From: Thioalkalivibrio sp. HK1
GTDB lineage: Bacteria; Pseudomonadota; Gammaproteobacteria; HK1
Direction: 5' to 3'
Assembly (NCBI GenBank): GCA_000583135.1
Contig: JFBG01000059.1
Span: forward strand, 1-51,162
Length of the DNA: 51,162 nucleotides
This document shows, piece after piece, positions 1 through 8,952 of this stretch. How positions within the stretch are numbered: the first letter of the stretch is position 1; each line of letters opens with the position of its first letter. The position numbers and the translations under genes are program-made. Below the pieces are notes generated by a model, which saw only the letters and a program-made list of their open reading frames with translations, had not been told where the DNA came from and did no database searches.

Positions 1-2
1 CG

Positions 3-920
3 GGGGGTGCGCATCGAAGTCCGCCCGCCCCCGCCGCCCGCCCCTCGGGATCCGGCATGCCTGAGCCGACGAATCAGTCTTTCACGAACCCCCCACCGGC
101 CCCAGGCCGGGGCACCGGGGCTGTCGATCATGCCCCGCGCGCACCTCATCCTTCGCCGGATCGTCCATCGCCGAGGCAACGATCATGGTCCCCGAGGGAA
201 AACAACCCCTTGACCGAGCGGCCGATGAGTCAAGCCCCATCATCGACAAGGACGCCTCCCCTCTCGACCCCGAGGGGTTCCTTCGAAAGACAACCGGATA
301 TCCCCAAGGCACCTGCACAACCCGATACCCCGCCGAGGGAGAGACACTGGCATCCCGAGCCGTCATCGAGGCGTTTTTCACCCTCGCCTCCTTGGTCCGG
401 CTCCGCTGCCACCCCCCGTTCGGATCATCGAGGGGGCGTCGACTCCTTCAAAAGCGAAACGCCCAAGATCGGCGGCACGGGCCCGAGCCGAGGAAGGCCC
501 TTCGTCGATCCGGCAAGCAGATCCGATGGAACGGGCTTGAGCGGTGCGCCGAGCCCGGCAACGAGGACGACACCTTCGCCGACGAGCGATCCCTTCCGCG
601 AGCGAAGCCCGGGGCGCATGGAGGGTTCTCACGGCGATCGAAGGGGCGAGTTCGATACCCGCTTCGCCTCGACCCCTGCAAGAGGCGAGGGATCGTCCTT
701 TTCGTCTCCGGCGGCGCAAGGCGGATCGGCGGCCCCCGTCGACGGCGGCAGGCAACAGCCACACCGCTCTCCCTACGAAGCAACTCCGGCAAGGGAAGAA
801 AGAACGGAGGATCGCCCGGTCGACGATCGCTATCGAAGGGGCAGCCCGGGATCGATGGATGCAAATATCGAACCCCGCCGATCGACCGGCGGCGGTGATG
901 ATGATTCGCATCGGGATTGA
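3..920 (+). CDS. Hypothetical low-complexity protein, 3' part (frame open to the left edge)
   Basis: I do not recognise this protein. The frame is open from the window edge, so the start may lie outside; an internal ATG is at 57. The product is rich in Pro, Ser, Arg, Gly and Thr, has almost no hydrophobic stretches, and ends in a Gly/Asp-rich tail. It looks intrinsically disordered, like the tail of a larger membrane or surface protein. Antisense frames here are Arg/Cys-rich and look worse. No domain, signal peptide or catalytic motif is visible. It could be chance open sequence in GC-rich DNA. Confidence 0.35.
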   Translation, partial: GGAHRSPPAPAARPSGSGMPEPTNQSFTNPPPAPGRGTGAVDHAPRAPHPSPDRPSPRQRSWSPRENNPLTERPMSQAPSSTRTPPLSTPRGSFERQPDIPKAPAQPDTPPRERHWHPEPSSRRFSPSPPWSGSAATPRSDHRGGVDSFKSETPKIGGTGPSRGRPFVDPASRSDGTGLSGAPSPATRTTPSPTSDPFRERSPGRMEGSHGDRRGEFDTRFASTPARGEGSSFSSPAAQGGSAAPVDGGRQQPHRSPYEATPAREERTEDRPVDDRYRRGSPGSMDANIEPRRSTGGGDDDSHRD

Positions 921-1593
921 CCGATCTTCGATCGCCCCCGATCGTTTTTCGCCTCGATCCGGTCGCCTGACCGGTCGAGGCGAGCGTCGAAGGGCAAGGC
1001 AACGATCCGCTGAATGAGATAGAGACTCACAAGGAATCTTTTTTCCGCCACCTGATTTCTCACCGAGGATGCAGCGCTTGGGCAAGCGTTGATCGCTCAT
1101 TCGATTTGCGGATGGACAAAGCCCTCGTCCGCAAATCGAATGACAGTGATTGAAAAGGGTGGGGATTGAAAAGGAGCGATTCTTTTCGAAAGCGAGCGAT
1201 GGCCGCTTTATCTCGGTGATGGACTCCCAATCGGGGCGTCGAAGACAGCGGTTTTCCTTGACGGAAATCGGCTCGATGCCAAATTCGAGCCTACGGATCC
1301 ATCGAACGATCATTCTCGATGGCATCACAGGCCCTTGGTCGCTCGGCCTTGGTCGCTCAATCTTGACAGCGGGGTCTTCGAAATTCCACGATCACCGATA
1401 TCTTCATCTCATCTGCGAGAAAAAAGGGTCGCCCCCATCCTTGGCTGCCCCCTCACCCCCGCCGAAGCCGGTCCCGGTCTTTGCGAAAAGTCTTCCTCAG
1501 CACTTCACGATAGGGGTTTGCCCGAACACCTTCGCTCGAACACCCAAGGCGCGCCCCGCTCGCTCCTCGCTCATCGTCATCGCCCTTTGGATT
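921..1593. other. Intergenic region with no convincing gene
   Basis: About 670 bases between the left-edge frame and the recO stop. Short frames exist, for example from a TTG at 1150, but have no ribosome site or recognisable product. It holds the inverted repeat at 1097-1143, an 11-bp direct repeat GATTGAAAAGG at 1148-1158 and 1164-1174, and a 12-bp direct repeat CCTTGGTCGCTC at 1333-1344 and 1347-1358. pdxJ, which often follows recO, is not here. Confidence 0.6.
1097..1143. repeat. Perfect 16-bp inverted repeat with 15-nt loop
   Basis: Arms 1097-1112 (TCATTCGATTTGCGGA) and 1128-1143 are exact reverse complements separated by 15 nt. There is no T-tract on either side, so it is not a typical Rho-independent terminator. 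It could be an RNA stem-loop, a protein site or a small mobile repeat. A direct repeat GATTGAAAAGG follows immediately. Confidence 0.75.
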
Positions 1594-2325
1594 TCAGGCG
1601 GCATCCGATGATCGTCGCCGACGCCAGAGATTTCGAGAAATCAGCGTTTTTTCTCCGCTGTGGGCGAAGATGACCCGCCGCATCAATTGCTTGGCCTCCC
1701 GCAATGTATCGCGCTTCGATAGCCGCTCTTCGGACAAGGCCAGCAGGGTCTCCCCGCTGATGCCGGCGCCGGAGTGTCGACGGGGATCCCAAGGCTCGGG
1801 ACCCGAATCCGGCCGATAGATATAGCGAGCATCCGGTACGATCCGAGCGCCGCTCTTTGCCTCTCTTTCCAGCTGCAAGGCATAGCCGGTGGCCTGCAAG
1901 AGCCTTTTTTCGAAAATACGCAGCGAAGGCTCCGGATCCTCTTCCAAGGCGATTCGTTGCAAGGTACGACGGTAGGTTTCGAAAAGATCCGGTTCCGGAT
2001 CGTGGCGATGCAGAAAATGGAGCAGCAGTTCGTTGACATAAAAACCGATCAAGGTGGCGGAGCCTTGCGTCGGAACGATCTCCCCTTGGGCTTCCGCTGC
2101 GGTCAATGTCGCCAGCTCGCCCCGCCCTCGCCATGAGATCAACAAAGGTATGAAGGGTTGGAGCAGGCCGCGCATCCTGGACTTCGGACGCAGGGCGCCG
2201 CGAGCCACCACCGCGAGCCGGCCGCTATCGTGCCCGAAAGCCTCGATCAGCAAACTCGTTTCCCGGTAGCGCCGGGAATGCAAAACGAAGGCCGGCTCGA
2301 GATCGATGCGCTCGGTACGAATCAT
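1594..2325 (-). CDS. recO: DNA repair protein RecO
   Basis: 243 residues, the usual RecO length. RecO works in the RecFOR pathway, loading RecA on SSB-coated single-stranded DNA at gaps. The N-terminal OB-fold is seen in the stretch PAFVLHSRRYRETSLLIEAF, the typical RecO start, followed by a helical C-terminal half with FYVNELLLHFL. It lies 141 bp downstream of era in the same direction, the classical rnc-era-recO order of gammaproteobacteria, which supports the call. The start is the only ATG consistent with the family. Confidence 0.93.
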   Translation of the reverse strand: MIRTERIDLEPAFVLHSRRYRETSLLIEAFGHDSGRLAVVARGALRPKSRMRGLLQPFIPLLISWRGRGELATLTAAEAQGEIVPTQGSATLIGFYVNELLLHFLHRHDPEPDLFETYRRTLQRIALEEDPEPSLRIFEKRLLQATGYALQLEREAKSGARIVPDARYIYRPDSGPEPWDPRRHSGAGISGETLLALSEERLSKRDTLREAKQLMRRVIFAHSGEKTLISRNLWRRRRSSDAA

Positions 2326-2466
2326 CGGCTATCCCCGAAATCGCTTGCGCGCTTGCGAATACGATCGGAATCGAGACCGACAACGAACCGAGACGAAGCC
2401 TCGACCCCGCTCGAATCCATGGGAGCCAAGAAAAAACAATCCCCGAAGCCGAGCATCGGACGATTC

Positions 2467-4260
2467 CTAGCGCTCTTCCACATAACCCAAGGACGCCAAT
2501 GCTCGCTCGTCATCCGGCCATCCTTGTCTGACCTTCACCCATATCTCCAAGTGCACCGGGCGGCCCAAGCGCTGCGCGATCGCCTGACGGGCTTCGATAC
2601 CCACTTCCTTGAGGCATCGGCCGTGGCTGCCGATCACGATCGACTTATGCTGTTTGCGCGCAACCCATACCAAGGCGTGAATTTGCAGCTGTCGGCCCTC
2701 GTCCCGGCAGTGCTCGATCTCGACCGCGAGTTGATGGGGCAACTCCTGGCCCAATCGCCGAATCAATTTCTCCCGCACGATCTCGGCGATATGGAAATTC
2801 TCGCCCCGGTCCGTATTCACTTCGGGGGCGAATATCGGCGGACCCTCGGGCATCAGGGGCTCGACCACCGCCATCAGGCGATCGAGATTCTCGCCGTTGC
2901 GGGCACTGATCGGGATCACCTCCAAGAAATCGTGCCGCTGCGAAACATCGCGCAGCATCGGCAATATCCGCTCTCGCCGCCGCAGGCGATCGATCTTGTT
3001 GATCACGAGGATCACCGGAGCCCCACTTGCCGCCGCCAACACCCGATCGAGGATGGGATCGTCATCGACCTGCCAACGAGGGGCCTCGATGATCATCAAT
3101 ACGAGATCGACCCCGGCGAGAGCCCCGACCGCCACCTTGTTCATGAAGCGGTTGAGGGCGCGGCGGTGGTGGCGATGGATCCCCGGAGTGTCGACGAGGA
3201 CGATTTGCGAGTGCTCCTTGCTCAACACACCCGAAATACGGTGGCGGGTGGTCTGCGGGCGCCTCGAGGTGATGGTGAATTTGCGCCCGGCGATCCGATT
3301 GAGGAGGGTGGATTTGCCCACATTCGGCCTTCCGGCAACGGCGACGAGACCGCAGCGATGGGGAATCCCGGGCGGCGGGGAACAAGCCTCTTTATCCGAA
3401 GGTGTCGGTATCGATTCCCGCTCGTCCTCGTCGGCACCGCCGCCCGACATCGATATCGTCTCGCAAGCCGTCTTCTTCCTCTCTCTCAGATCGGCGGGAG
3501 GGGTCTTTTTTCCCTCTCGCTTCTTTCGTTTCTCGGCCTTGCTTCGCCCTTTGCCGGTTTGCGGATCCTCGTCGACGCCGAGACGCACAAGGGCCGAGGC
3601 GGCGGCCGAACGCTCCGCCCGGCGACGAGAAGAGCCTCGCCCCGTCGTATCCCCGATCATCCCCTCCACCTTGCAGTGCACGATGAAACGCCGCTCCTCA
3701 TCGGCTCCCTCGACCTCTGCGATCCGATAATCGGGCAAGGGTTTGCCTTGTCCTTGCATGTGCTCCTGCAGGCGAGTTTTGGGATCCTTGCGCCCGCCCT
3801 CGCTCCTCGCCGCCGCAATGGTTTTTGCAAGTATCTCCAATATCCGCTCGCGGCAAACCTGCAGATCCGAATCGAGCCAGATGGCACCCATCAAGGCCTC
3901 GAAGGCACCGGCGAGGATCGAATCGCGATCGCGGCCGCCGTTGCGACGCTCACCGGGGGAAAGGCGCAGCGCCGGTCCCAATCCGATGGATCGAGCGGCG
4001 GCGGCCAAACTCTCGCCGCGGACGATCCGGGCCCGCATGCGCGTCAGTTCCCCTTCCTTGGCATCGGGATAAAGGTCGAAGAGATGCTCGGCGATCACAA
4101 GGGACAGGATTGCATCGCCCAAGAACTCCAAGCGCTCGTTATTGCGGGCGTCGGCGCTGCCATGCGTCAACGCCCGTTTCAACAATTCCCGGTCGGAGAA
4201 GAAATAACCGAGGCGTCGCTCAATCGATGCTCTGGCCAATCCTGCCCCATTCGATCCCAT
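2467..4260 (-). CDS. rnc-era: RNase III-Era fusion protein (ribonuclease III joined in frame to GTPase Era)
   Basis: One uninterrupted 597-residue frame. Residues about 8-150 are the RNase III domain, with signature ERLEFLGDAIL and the second acidic site in AGAFEALMGAIWLD. Residues about 158-228 are a dsRNA-binding domain. Residues about 229-300 are a Lys/Arg-rich then acidic linker. Residues about 302-480 are the Era GTPase: G1 GRPNVGKST, G3 DTPG, G4 NKID, G5 ISAR. The C-terminus is the KH domain with KSIVIGSHG. RNase III matures rRNA and dsRNA; Era assists 30S assembly by binding the 16S 3' end. Normally these are two adjacent genes. An ATG at 3450, residue 271, could be a separate Era start, but no good Shine-Dalgarno precedes it. 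The 5' end overlaps lepB by 41 bp. Confidence 0.9.
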   Translation of the reverse strand: MGSNGAGLARASIERRLGYFFSDRELLKRALTHGSADARNNERLEFLGDAILSLVIAEHLFDLYPDAKEGELTRMRARIVRGESLAAAARSIGLGPALRLSPGERRNGGRDRDSILAGAFEALMGAIWLDSDLQVCRERILEILAKTIAAARSEGGRKDPKTRLQEHMQGQGKPLPDYRIAEVEGADEERRFIVHCKVEGMIGDTTGRGSSRRRAERSAAASALVRLGVDEDPQTGKGRSKAEKRKKREGKKTPPADLRERKKTACETISMSGGGADEDERESIPTPSDKEACSPPPGIPHRCGLVAVAGRPNVGKSTLLNRIAGRKFTITSRRPQTTRHRISGVLSKEHSQIVLVDTPGIHRHHRRALNRFMNKVAVGALAGVDLVLMIIEAPRWQVDDDPILDRVLAAASGAPVILVINKIDRLRRRERILPMLRDVSQRHDFLEVIPISARNGENLDRLMAVVEPLMPEGPPIFAPEVNTDRGENFHIAEIVREKLIRRLGQELPHQLAVEIEHCRDEGRQLQIHALVWVARKQHKSIVIGSHGRCLKEVGIEARQAIAQRLGRPVHLEIWVKVRQGWPDDERALASLGYVEER

Positions 4261-5029
4261 GACCGAAATCCCAGTGCATCCAGATCCCGAATGCCCTGCC
4301 GATCAGCATCTCGTCCGGAACCATCCCCCAATAACGACTGTCCCGGCTATGGTCCCGATTGTCACCGAGCACGAAATATTGTCCTTCGGGAACGACGACA
4401 TCGCGGGTCTCGCGAGAAAAAGCGCCGGGTCGAATCAATATGGGATGGCGATGATCGAAAATCCTCTCTTGGATCAGACTCGCCCCGTCCATCACCGCTC
4501 CCGATCCATAGCCGGTATAACGCACCGCCGGACCTTGTTCCATCTCCTCGCCGTTGATATACAGGGTTTTATCCCGGTATTCGATCCGATCCCCGGGAAG
4601 ACCGACGATCCGCTTGATGAAGGGCGTTTTCATATCGCCGGGATAGCGAAAAACGACCACATCCCCGCGTTCGGGGGTGCCGGTGGGCATGACCATGGTA
4701 TCGACGACCGGCAAGCGAATGCCGTAGCTGTATTTGCTGACGAGGATGAAGTCCCCGGTCAGCAGCGTCGGCATCATCGAGTTCGAGGGAATGCGAAAGG
4801 GCTCGATCACGAACGAGCGAAGCAATAAAACGATCAGGAGAACCGGGAAGAAGGAGCGCGAATACTCGACGATGCGCGAGGGGGCGGCGGGGACGAGGAG
4901 CTCGCCCCCGGCCTCTTTCGCTCGCAGGGCGATCGAGCGACGACGAGAGAGCACCAAGGCATCGAAGGCCCAGATCAACCCGGTGGCCAGAACGAGCAGA
5001 ACGATCAGAGTGGGAAAATCAAAGCGCAT
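4220..5029 (-). CDS. lepB: Signal peptidase I
   Basis: 269 residues. Inner-membrane serine protease that removes signal peptides from exported proteins. Two N-terminal membrane segments are visible (about 7-25 and 60-77), then box B PSNSMMPTL with nucleophile Ser84, the general base Lys139 in IKRIVGLPGD, and the late GDNRDHSRDSR box. It is upstream of rnc-era and overlaps it by 41 bp, so translation is probably coupled. lepA, which usually sits directly upstream, is absent; 206 bp without a gene separate lepB from mucD. Confidence 0.95.
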   Translation of the reverse strand: MRFDFPTLIVLLVLATGLIWAFDALVLSRRRSIALRAKEAGGELLVPAAPSRIVEYSRSFFPVLLIVLLLRSFVIEPFRIPSNSMMPTLLTGDFILVSKYSYGIRLPVVDTMVMPTGTPERGDVVVFRYPGDMKTPFIKRIVGLPGDRIEYRDKTLYINGEEMEQGPAVRYTGYGSGAVMDGASLIQERIFDHRHPILIRPGAFSRETRDVVVPEGQYFVLGDNRDHSRDSRYWGMVPDEMLIGRAFGIWMHWDFGHGIEWGRIGQSID

Positions 5030-5174
5030 CGAGGGTGTTCCGGATCATCGAAAGAAAAGCGCAAGGGGTATCGAAGATCGTCCTCTTATTCAGCAGGCGA
5101 ACATCGACCCTCGGGCGCATGAAATTCCTTGGATTCGAACTTCGAAGGCGGGGATGATGCGATAAGCGATATTG

Positions 5175-5208
5175 ACCGAGGGTCGATATCATGATATCGG
5201 TCTTCGGT
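5175..5208. promoter_or_regulatory. Interrupted palindrome upstream of lepB
   Basis: A perfect 16-bp palindrome CGATATCATGATATCG (5184-5199) is flanked by complementary 5-bp arms ACCGA (5175-5179) and TCGGT (5204-5208). It lies about 150 bp upstream of the lepB start, in the gap between mucD and lepB where lepA would be expected. It looks like an operator for a dimeric regulator, but no partner is known. Confidence 0.4.
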
Positions 5209-5235
5209 TTCGACAACGAAAAAAAGCCATTCGAT

Positions 5236-6657
5236 CTACTCCGGTCTCAGTGCGAGAAATACGGGATCGCCGTTTCGATGCACCAGCATCGAAACCGCCT
5301 TCCCGGACTCCAATTCCGATACGATGCGCTTGAAATCGACCGCACTCGTGATCTTCTCGTTCTTGAAAGTCTTGATCACATCGCCCGAGCGCAACCCCGC
5401 CTGTCGCCCGATTCCGTCTTCGACCTCGGTGACCACCACTCCGTGTCCCGGTCCGTCCTCGGCGGTGAGTTCTTCCTCGCTAAGATCGCGCACCGTGATC
5501 CCGAAGCGGTCGATATCCGCTTCCCGTTTGCCCGAGGACTGCTGCATATCGTCCTCCGGCAACTCTCCTAGTTTCACCGTCAGGGTGATTTCCTCGCCGT
5601 CTCGCAAAATATCGACATCGACTTCCTCTCCGACTCTCGTCAACCCCACCACCGGCGGCAAATCGGATGAGCGTTCGATCTCTTGGCCGTTGAACGCCAA
5701 GATGATATCCCCGGTGAGAACGCCGCCCTTGCGAGCCGGACCATCCAAGACCCGGGCGACCAACGCCCCTTTGGGTTTTTCCATGCCGAAGGATTCGGCG
5801 AGTTCGCGAGTCAGATCCTGAACATGCACCCCGAGCCACCCTCTCGATACCCGCCCCTTCTCGCGCAGCTGCCGCACCACATCCATCGCCACCCCGATGG
5901 GGATCGCAAAAGACAGGCCCATGAACGAACCGGTTCGGCTGTAGATCTGGGCATTCACCCCGATCACTTCGCCTTGCAGATTGAAAAGAGGACCACCGGA
6001 ATTCCCGGGGTTGATGGCGACATCGGTCTGGATGAAGGGTACGTAGTTCTCGCCTTGCAGGCTACGGCTTTTGGCGGAGACGATACCGGCGGTCGCCGAA
6101 TAGTGGAATCCGAAAGGCGAACCGATGGCCAAGACCCACTCCCCGACCCTTAGATCGTAGTCGGTGCCGATGCGAACGGTCGGCAAACCTTGAGCTTCGA
6201 TCTTCAGCAATGCGATATCGCTGCGCTCGTCGGAGCCGACGATCTCCGCATCGTATTCGCGACGATCGCTCAAGCGCACGATCACATCGCCGGCATCTCG
6301 GATCACGTGGTGATTCGAGATGATATAGCCGTCCTCGGAGATGATGAATCCGGATCCGAAAGCCGTCGATCCGTACCCCTGCATATTCCCTTGGTCTTGG
6401 AAAAACCGACGGAAAAAATCGTTGAAGGGGCTATCGGGGGGCAATTCGGGAATATCGAAACCCTCGGGGAAGTTGCGTCCGGATTGGCGCTTGCGCTCGA
6501 TGCTGATATTGACCACCGCCGCTTGATTGCGCTCGATCAGATCGGTGAAGTCGGGCAGCGAGGCGGCGCTTGCCGGCGGGGCGAGAACAATCGGGATCAG
6601 CATCGCCGACAACGAAATGAACAGGTGAGCGCATCGCAAGCGAAGGGGAAATCTCAT
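5236..6657 (-). CDS. mucD: Periplasmic serine protease of the DegP/MucD (Do) family
   Basis: 473 residues. Periplasmic quality-control protease and chaperone of the envelope-stress response. An N-terminal signal peptide ends near PPASA (about residue 31). The trypsin-like domain carries His117 (SNHHVI), Asp147 (SDIALL) and Ser220 (GNSGGPL). Two PDZ domains follow, around residues 275-370 and 385-470, the first opening with RGWLGVHVQDLT. Position after rpoE-mucA-mucB matches mucD of pseudomonads. It is separated from mucB by 341 bp, so it may have its own promoter. Confidence 0.93.
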   Translation of the reverse strand: MRFPLRLRCAHLFISLSAMLIPIVLAPPASAASLPDFTDLIERNQAAVVNISIERKRQSGRNFPEGFDIPELPPDSPFNDFFRRFFQDQGNMQGYGSTAFGSGFIISEDGYIISNHHVIRDAGDVIVRLSDRREYDAEIVGSDERSDIALLKIEAQGLPTVRIGTDYDLRVGEWVLAIGSPFGFHYSATAGIVSAKSRSLQGENYVPFIQTDVAINPGNSGGPLFNLQGEVIGVNAQIYSRTGSFMGLSFAIPIGVAMDVVRQLREKGRVSRGWLGVHVQDLTRELAESFGMEKPKGALVARVLDGPARKGGVLTGDIILAFNGQEIERSSDLPPVVGLTRVGEEVDVDILRDGEEITLTVKLGELPEDDMQQSSGKREADIDRFGITVRDLSEEELTAEDGPGHGVVVTEVEDGIGRQAGLRSGDVIKTFKNEKITSAVDFKRIVSELESGKAVSMLVHRNGDPVFLALRPE

Positions 6658-6998
6658 GACAACCTCGTATCGATACCGATGATGAAAGAACCGTTCGTTT
6701 TCAAAAAGGGGCGAAAGGGTGGAGGTCTTGGGGTGAGTATCCCTTGCGATCGAGCGATGACTCGATCAAGACATCCTTCCTTTCGTATCCTAAGATGCCA
6801 ATGATATCGCTTTTTCGCCGGCGACGGACCATTCGAAGGAGAGCGACCGAAATGTCGCTTACAACGATCCCCCGCCGAGTTCACCTTTTTTCGAGTTCGC
6901 AAAAGGAAATCGGGCCAGGCATTCGACCCCCCGGCGACGAAGGTTCGATCGGATCCGGTCGATGGGAAAGACGCTCGAGGCGATCGGCCATCGGCGAT
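6658..6998. other. Intergenic region between mucB and mucD
   Basis: 341 bases without a credible gene. It should hold the mucD promoter and leader. I looked for a sigma-E type promoter (GAACTT, 16 nt, TCTGA) on the minus strand and did not find a convincing one. No strong hairpin or repeat was seen. Confidence 0.5.
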
Positions 6999-8069
6999 CT
7001 AATGTATCGGGGCAACGGAAAGCGCCACTTTCTCGACCGTATGCATCGGCACCTCACCGAGGACGATGATCTGCACCGAACCCTCGATGCGAGTGAACGA
7101 ATTGACCGCTCCCAAGATATCCCTTGGAGGCGGCGCAGCGGAATCTTTTTGGATATCCCCTATGAACAAGGAAAACGATGCGTGGCCGTCGCTGAAAAGA
7201 CGATGGTCCACCGGTTTTCTCCCGGGGTGAGCGATATCGAAGGATCGACTGATCATCTCGAAGCCCTCGGGCACCCACTTTGCCGACCACCTCGCAAAGT
7301 CGGGCGGCGGATCCGAGGGCACCGTCTCCCTTCGAGGTTTCAGCTCGTGACGTGTGAATCCGGTATCGGGAATCTCGGGGCGCAAAGCGATATCGGGGAT
7401 CGATTCCGGTATATCCAAATGGGTATAGAAGAGCCGCTCGAGCGAGGTCCCGTCCGATGATCGCAGATCGGACTTCAACAACAACCCGGTATGCCGGTCG
7501 ATCACCAAACGGGAGGCGTAGCGATAACGATCTTTGGGAACGATATCGATCACCACCCCTTCGCGCCCCGCAACCCGCTCGAGAGTGCGATGCTGCGAGA
7601 TCTCGTAGGCACCGAGATCGTCGATCGTCGAGCGCTCGAAACGACTCCCGGGGATGGGCAGGGATCCGTCATGAACATCGGATAAATGCTCCGCGATCAA
7701 TACGGATCGGGTATCGGACATGATGCACACCACCTGATCGCCGTCTCGGATCACCTCTCGGGCAACCCCCGATAGCGAAAAAAGGCGCTCTTTGAACCCT
7801 CGGGGGTCGATGCGACGAACGATCCGCACCGACTGCATCGCCGCCCCGTCATCATAGACGTATGTCCCGATGTGACTTAGCGACGAAGACGCTTTGCGCA
7901 TGCGTTCGATCCAATCATGCGCATCGGGATCCGCTTCTCCTTGCCCCCTGGCCGTCGGCAAAAACAATATCGCCAAGATCAAAGCGGCGATCGAATGAGC
8001 GAACATCCCGCCCCGCCGAGGACGATAGCGGTGCTTCGAGCGTGAAAAAATCGATCCGAGTCCCCCCAT
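6999..8069 (-). CDS. mucB: Sigma-E regulatory protein MucB/RseB
   Basis: About 356 residues. Periplasmic sensor that binds MucA/RseA and shields it from regulated proteolysis, so tuning release of the envelope-stress sigma factor. A basic N-region and hydrophobic segment (AALILAILFLP) form the export signal. The body shows the MucB/RseB pattern, with early WIERMRKASSSLSHIGTYVY and the C-terminal domain near WVPEGFEMI. The ATG at 8069 was chosen because GGGAG precedes it at good spacing. An ATG at 8006, just before the hydrophobic segment, is an alternative. mucA lies 97 bp upstream. Confidence 0.85.
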   Translation of the reverse strand: MGGLGSIFSRSKHRYRPRRGGMFAHSIAALILAILFLPTARGQGEADPDAHDWIERMRKASSSLSHIGTYVYDDGAAMQSVRIVRRIDPRGFKERLFSLSGVAREVIRDGDQVVCIMSDTRSVLIAEHLSDVHDGSLPIPGSRFERSTIDDLGAYEISQHRTLERVAGREGVVIDIVPKDRYRYASRLVIDRHTGLLLKSDLRSSDGTSLERLFYTHLDIPESIPDIALRPEIPDTGFTRHELKPRRETVPSDPPPDFARWSAKWVPEGFEMISRSFDIAHPGRKPVDHRLFSDGHASFSLFIGDIQKDSAAPPPRDILGAVNSFTRIEGSVQIIVLGEVPMHTVEKVALSVAPIH

Positions 8070-8166
8070 CTCCGAAGCTCCCGCTTGCCCGTTGAAAATC
8101 GCTCGGGAATACAAAAAAGCGCTCACTATCAGTCGTCGATCTTGCCTTTTCGAAGGGTCTCCTTTT

Positions 8167-8946
8167 TCAATGCGCCGCCTGTGCTTGATCGCCGACGATG
8201 CTGCTATAGGCCTGCATCGCTCGCAGCTCACCGCCCCGGTACCCGGCCCGCCGCAGCAGATAGAGATTTCGATAGCCGCTGTCTCGATAAGCGGAGCGAG
8301 CGTCCAACGAAGGATTCGAAGAAGTCGGCAACGTCGGCGCGATCACCTCTTCGCTCGGCATCGTATCACCCGAAGGCGCCGGGTCCATCGAGGCGCTCGA
8401 TAATTCTTGATGGCGGGCTCTTTTTTCCGATGAGGGAATCATCTCGACACTCATGATCGCGATGATGGCGATCGATGTCGCCAACACCGGCCCGGTAAAG
8501 AAGCGCATCCGAGAGGGCTTCGATGGAGATGTCTTCGGCGATGAAGCGCATGAACCCGAGCTCGAGAAGGCCTTCGGTTCCGAGGGGGTCGATGGGTGCG
8601 AATGCTTCGAGCGGCGGCGGGGATGGATCGGCATCGGGGAGGCGGTGGAGCCCCGACAAAAAGAGCGAGGAGCGTCGGCTTCGGCGTCCGAACGCTCCTT
8701 CTCGATCTCCTCGATTTCCTCGGCGATCCTCGCCGATAGACAATCGCCGTCATCGATCGCCATCTGCACTCGACACTCGGTGCCTCGAAGGATATCCCCG
8801 ATCAGATGGTAACTCGCCCACCGGCGACGCAGCGTCTCGTCTTCGAGCAGGCGATCGACGAGAGCGCCCCCCTCCTCGGGGGGAAGCTCATCGTCCATGA
8901 ATGCGCTGATATCCTCCAAGATATCGGATCGATCCTCGTATTTCAT
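8167..8946 (-). CDS. mucA: Anti-sigma-E factor MucA/RseA
   Basis: 259 residues. Inner-membrane anti-sigma factor that holds RpoE inactive until DegS/RseP-type proteolysis. The N-terminal cytoplasmic domain begins DILEDISAFMDDELPPEE, typical of MucA/RseA. A Ser/Pro-rich linker (about 92-146) leads to one membrane segment at about 149-168, then a low-complexity periplasmic part ending in a helical stretch with GYRNLYLLRRAGY. It starts 6 bp downstream of the rpoE stop, so the two are co-translated. The Ser/Pro linker is longer than I would expect. Confidence 0.82.
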   Translation of the reverse strand: MKYEDRSDILEDISAFMDDELPPEEGGALVDRLLEDETLRRRWASYHLIGDILRGTECRVQMAIDDGDCLSARIAEEIEEIEKERSDAEADAPRSFCRGSTASPMPIHPRRRSKHSHPSTPSEPKAFSSSGSCASSPKTSPSKPSRMRFFTGPVLATSIAIIAIMSVEMIPSSEKRARHQELSSASMDPAPSGDTMPSEEVIAPTLPTSSNPSLDARSAYRDSGYRNLYLLRRAGYRGGELRAMQAYSSIVGDQAQAAH

Positions 8947-8952
8947 GCGCCT

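Noticed and set aside
378..1328. A 316-codon minus-strand frame at the left edge
   Set aside because: The product is Arg- and Cys-rich with no motif, typical of a shadow; the plus frame is the better candidate.
1150..1611. A 153-codon plus-strand frame starting with TTG
   Set aside because: No ribosome site, no family resemblance, and it runs into the recO 3' end.
2158..4557. A 799-codon plus-strand frame opposite RNase III-Era
   Set aside because: Antisense shadow of a gene with clear RNase III, GTPase and KH motifs.
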